A stretch of DNA of 6,538 nt, from positions 1-6,538 of the forward strand of contig WLOZ01000109.1 in NCBI GenBank assembly GCA_009699025.1, written 5' to 3'. Of this stretch, positions 4,928 to 6,538 are shown piece after piece; the stretch's first letter is position 1; every line of letters begins with the position of its first letter. Position numbers and translations under genes: made by a program. The DNA comes from Actinomycetota bacterium. GTDB lineage: Bacteria; Actinomycetota; Actinomycetes; S36-B12; CAIYMF01. The notes below the pieces were generated by a model that saw only the letters and a program-made list of their open reading frames with translations, was not told the origin of the DNA and did no database searches.

Positions 4928-5902
4928 ATGAACGAGCAGGAGAGCATCCTCAACCGCGAGTCGGTGGTCGACCTCGACGACCTCATCTCCGACTTGCTCA
5001 CACTGTCCGACGACGAACTGCTCACTCGCGGCCTCGCGGTGTCCGGAACGCTCGACGAGGTCGACGACCCCATGCTGCTCGGACCCGACGGCACGCCCAT
5101 CGAGACCTGGCGCGAGAACTACCCGTACGACGACCGCATGTCGCGCGAGGAGTACGACGTCACCAAGCGGATGCTGCAGATCGAGCTGCTCAAGGTACAG
5201 AGCTGGGTGATTGAGGACGGCAAGAAGATCGCCATGGTGTTCGAGGGTCGCGACGCGGCCGGCAAGGGTGGCACCATCAAGCGGTTCATGGAACATCTCA
5301 ATCCACGCTTCGCCCGCGTGGTAGCGCTCAACAAGCCCACGCCGCAGGAGGCGGGGCAGTGGTACTTCCAGCGCTACGTGCAGCACCTGCCCAGCGACGG
5401 TGAGTTGGCCCTGTTTGATCGCTCCTGGTACAACCGCGCGGGTGTCGAGAGGGTCATGGGATTCTGTACCGACGAGCAGTACGGGCAGTTCATGGAGCAG
5501 GCCCCCCAGTTCGAGAAGATGCTGGTCGACAGCGACACCATTCTGTTCAAGTTCTGGTTCTCGGTGTCGCGCAAGGAGCAGGTAACACGCTTCACCATCC
5601 GTCGCATTGACCCAGTTCGGCAGTGGAAGCTCAGCGCCATGGACCTCGCCTCGCTCAACCTCTGGGAGGACTACACCGCCGCCAAGGCCACCATGATCTC
5701 GAAGACCAACACCGAGTGGGCACCCTGGACCGTCGTACGCAGTAACGACAAGAAGCGCGGGCGCATCGAGGCGATGAAGTGGTTCCTGAGTTCGCTCGAC
5801 TACCCCGGCAAGGACCTCTCGGTCATCGGTGAGCCCGACCCGCTGATCGTGGGCCCGCCGGAGGTCATCTACGAGAAGGAAGAGCAGTCGCCCCAGGCCT
5901 GA
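4928..5902 (+). CDS. ppk2: Polyphosphate kinase 2 (PPK2)
   Basis: The 324-residue product is a full-length single-domain PPK2, a P-loop enzyme that transfers phosphate between inorganic polyphosphate and nucleotides. The Walker A loop is GRDAAGKGG (107-115), Walker B is LFDRSWYNR (162-170) followed by AGVERVMGF, and the lid is RRIDPVRQWKLSAMD (225-239). The approach to the core, NYPYDDRMSREEYDVTKRML then QIELLKVQSWV, is typical of the family. One P-loop domain and this length fit class I-like enzymes that favour ADP or GDP phosphorylation from polyphosphate; class cannot be settled by eye. An acidic N-terminal segment of about 45 residues (VVDLDDLISDLLTLSDDEL) precedes the core. ATG 4928 has GGAGAG (4919-4924) 3 bases upstream. 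It appears separately transcribed from the upstream run and is convergent with the citryl-CoA lyase-like gene, 15 bases apart. The likely job is energy and phosphate storage turnover in the cytoplasm. Confidence 0.97.
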   Translation: MNEQESILNRESVVDLDDLISDLLTLSDDELLTRGLAVSGTLDEVDDPMLLGPDGTPIETWRENYPYDDRMSREEYDVTKRMLQIELLKVQSWVIEDGKKIAMVFEGRDAAGKGGTIKRFMEHLNPRFARVVALNKPTPQEAGQWYFQRYVQHLPSDGELALFDRSWYNRAGVERVMGFCTDEQYGQFMEQAPQFEKMLVDSDTILFKFWFSVSRKEQVTRFTIRRIDPVRQWKLSAMDLASLNLWEDYTAAKATMISKTNTEWAPWTVVRSNDKKRGRIEAMKWFLSSLDYPGKDLSVIGEPDPLIVGPPEVIYEKEEQSPQA

Positions 5903-5917
5903 CGTCGGGGCCCGCGC

Positions 5918-6538
5918 CTACAGCGGTGCAACGTAGCCCGCGTTGCGGTCGACCTGGTGGTACACCCGGCCAGCCATCGGTTGGCGCTGCTCCTCGGCGA
6001 GATGGCCGAGGAGGCCAGCCGTGCGTGCCAGCAGCGAGAAGCCTCGCAGCATGGCCACCGGCAGGCCCAGATCGGCCAGCGCTGCGCCGCAGGTGCCGGC
6101 ACCGTTTAGAGGCAGGGTGCGGCCCAGTACCTGCGGGTGCACGCGGCCGATCGCCTCGAAGAGTTGCAGGTGAGGGCCGCGCAGTGACTCCTCAGTGGCG
6201 ATCGCGATGAGACGCGGGGTGCGCGGGTCGCCATGCTTGTGCACCGGATGCCCGAGGCCCGGAACGAATTCGCCAGCGTCGCGCGTCTGGGCCAGCACCT
6301 CAAGTGCGAGGGCCTCCCACTCGGAGTCACACGTTGGCAGGTCGCCGTCGACGTTAGCCAGCGCAGCGGCCAGGTAGCGGCCGGTGTCCTCGGTGGCCCC
6401 GAGGAATCGCGACCCCCCGCCGAGGAGCCCGGCCGCAATCGCTCCCTGCAGCGAGTCGGGGGCGCCGAGGTAGGTGAGGCGGGCCGCGATCGCCGACGGC
6501 GTGAACCCGTGGTCGGCGAGCGCGACCAGCACAGACTC
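5918..6538 (-). CDS. Citryl-CoA lyase / citrate synthase-like protein, 5' end outside window
   Basis: The last 206 codons are in the window; the start lies beyond 6538 (the GTG at 6532 is internal, since the frame stays open to the edge as E-S-V-L-V-A-L-A-D-H-G). The sequence belongs to the citrate synthase superfamily in its short form: LVALADHGFTPS near the left end of the visible part, LGAPDSLQGAIAAGLLGGG, the His-rich PGLGHPVHKHGDPRTPRL, NGAGTCGAALADLGLP, and the C-terminal RGFSLLARTAGLLGHLAEE and GRVYHQVDRNAGYVAP. These match the stand-alone citryl-CoA lyase-type proteins related to the C-terminal part of ATP-citrate lyase, which split citryl-CoA to acetyl-CoA and oxaloacetate, rather than the approximately 370-430 residue citrate synthases. 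True activity may be on another acyl-CoA, as no citryl-CoA synthetase gene is visible. It converges on ppk2 with no clear terminator in the 15-base gap. Confidence 0.85.
   Translation of the reverse strand, partial: ESVLVALADHGFTPSAIAARLTYLGAPDSLQGAIAAGLLGGGSRFLGATEDTGRYLAAALANVDGDLPTCDSEWEALALEVLAQTRDAGEFVPGLGHPVHKHGDPRTPRLIAIATEESLRGPHLQLFEAIGRVHPQVLGRTLPLNGAGTCGAALADLGLPVAMLRGFSLLARTAGLLGHLAEEQRQPMAGRVYHQVDRNAGYVAPL

Noticed and set aside
4757..5386. A long minus-strand ORF of 209 codons opposite the ppk2 5' half, and similar long antisense frames elsewhere
   Set aside because: These mirror the codon bias of the certain genes on the opposite strand and show no recognisable domain.

Overview
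The window is high-GC DNA (G+C visibly above 60%, with strong G/C preference at third codon positions), gene-dense and mostly chromosomal in character. I see no insertion sequence, phage gene, CRISPR array, rRNA or tRNA. The combination of a PrsW-type protease, a class I-like PPK2, a citryl-CoA lyase-type protein and GTG/TTG starts suggests a high-GC actinobacterium. An acidimicrobial lineage is possible, but this is inference and the sequence does not prove it.

Layout. 1-168 (-) holds the N-terminus of an APC-family amino acid permease that runs off the left edge. A 248-base gap leads to a 47-residue small ORF at 417-560 (+). This converges on a 464-residue polysaccharide pyruvyl transferase-family protein at 574-1968 (-). 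A 207-base divergent spacer separates that gene from a run of four plus-strand genes: a PAPS-dependent-type sulfotransferase (2176-2895), a PrsW-family intramembrane protease with a long C-terminal tail (2922-4040), a small Cys/His-rich probable zinc-binding protein (4119-4325) and a winged-helix-like 109-residue protein (4322-4651, start overlapping the previous stop). A strong inverted repeat follows the last of these. After it come ppk2 (4928-5902, +) and, converging on it, the C-terminal two thirds of a citryl-CoA lyase/citrate synthase-like protein (5918-6538, -), which runs off the right edge.

How the genes may work together. The pyruvyl transferase and the divergent sulfotransferase both add acidic groups and may modify the same cell-surface glycan. 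The PrsW, zinc-protein and winged-helix genes look like a three-gene module: a membrane protease followed by two small soluble proteins, one of them a likely DNA binder. The PrsW tail and the winged-helix protein share a short G-[ML]-[WF]-x-[DRK]-L peptide, twice in each, and this is the most unusual signal in the window. A motif CCACCCTAGA(A/T)CGG occurs just upstream of both the sulfotransferase and ppk2 and may be a common promoter or control site.
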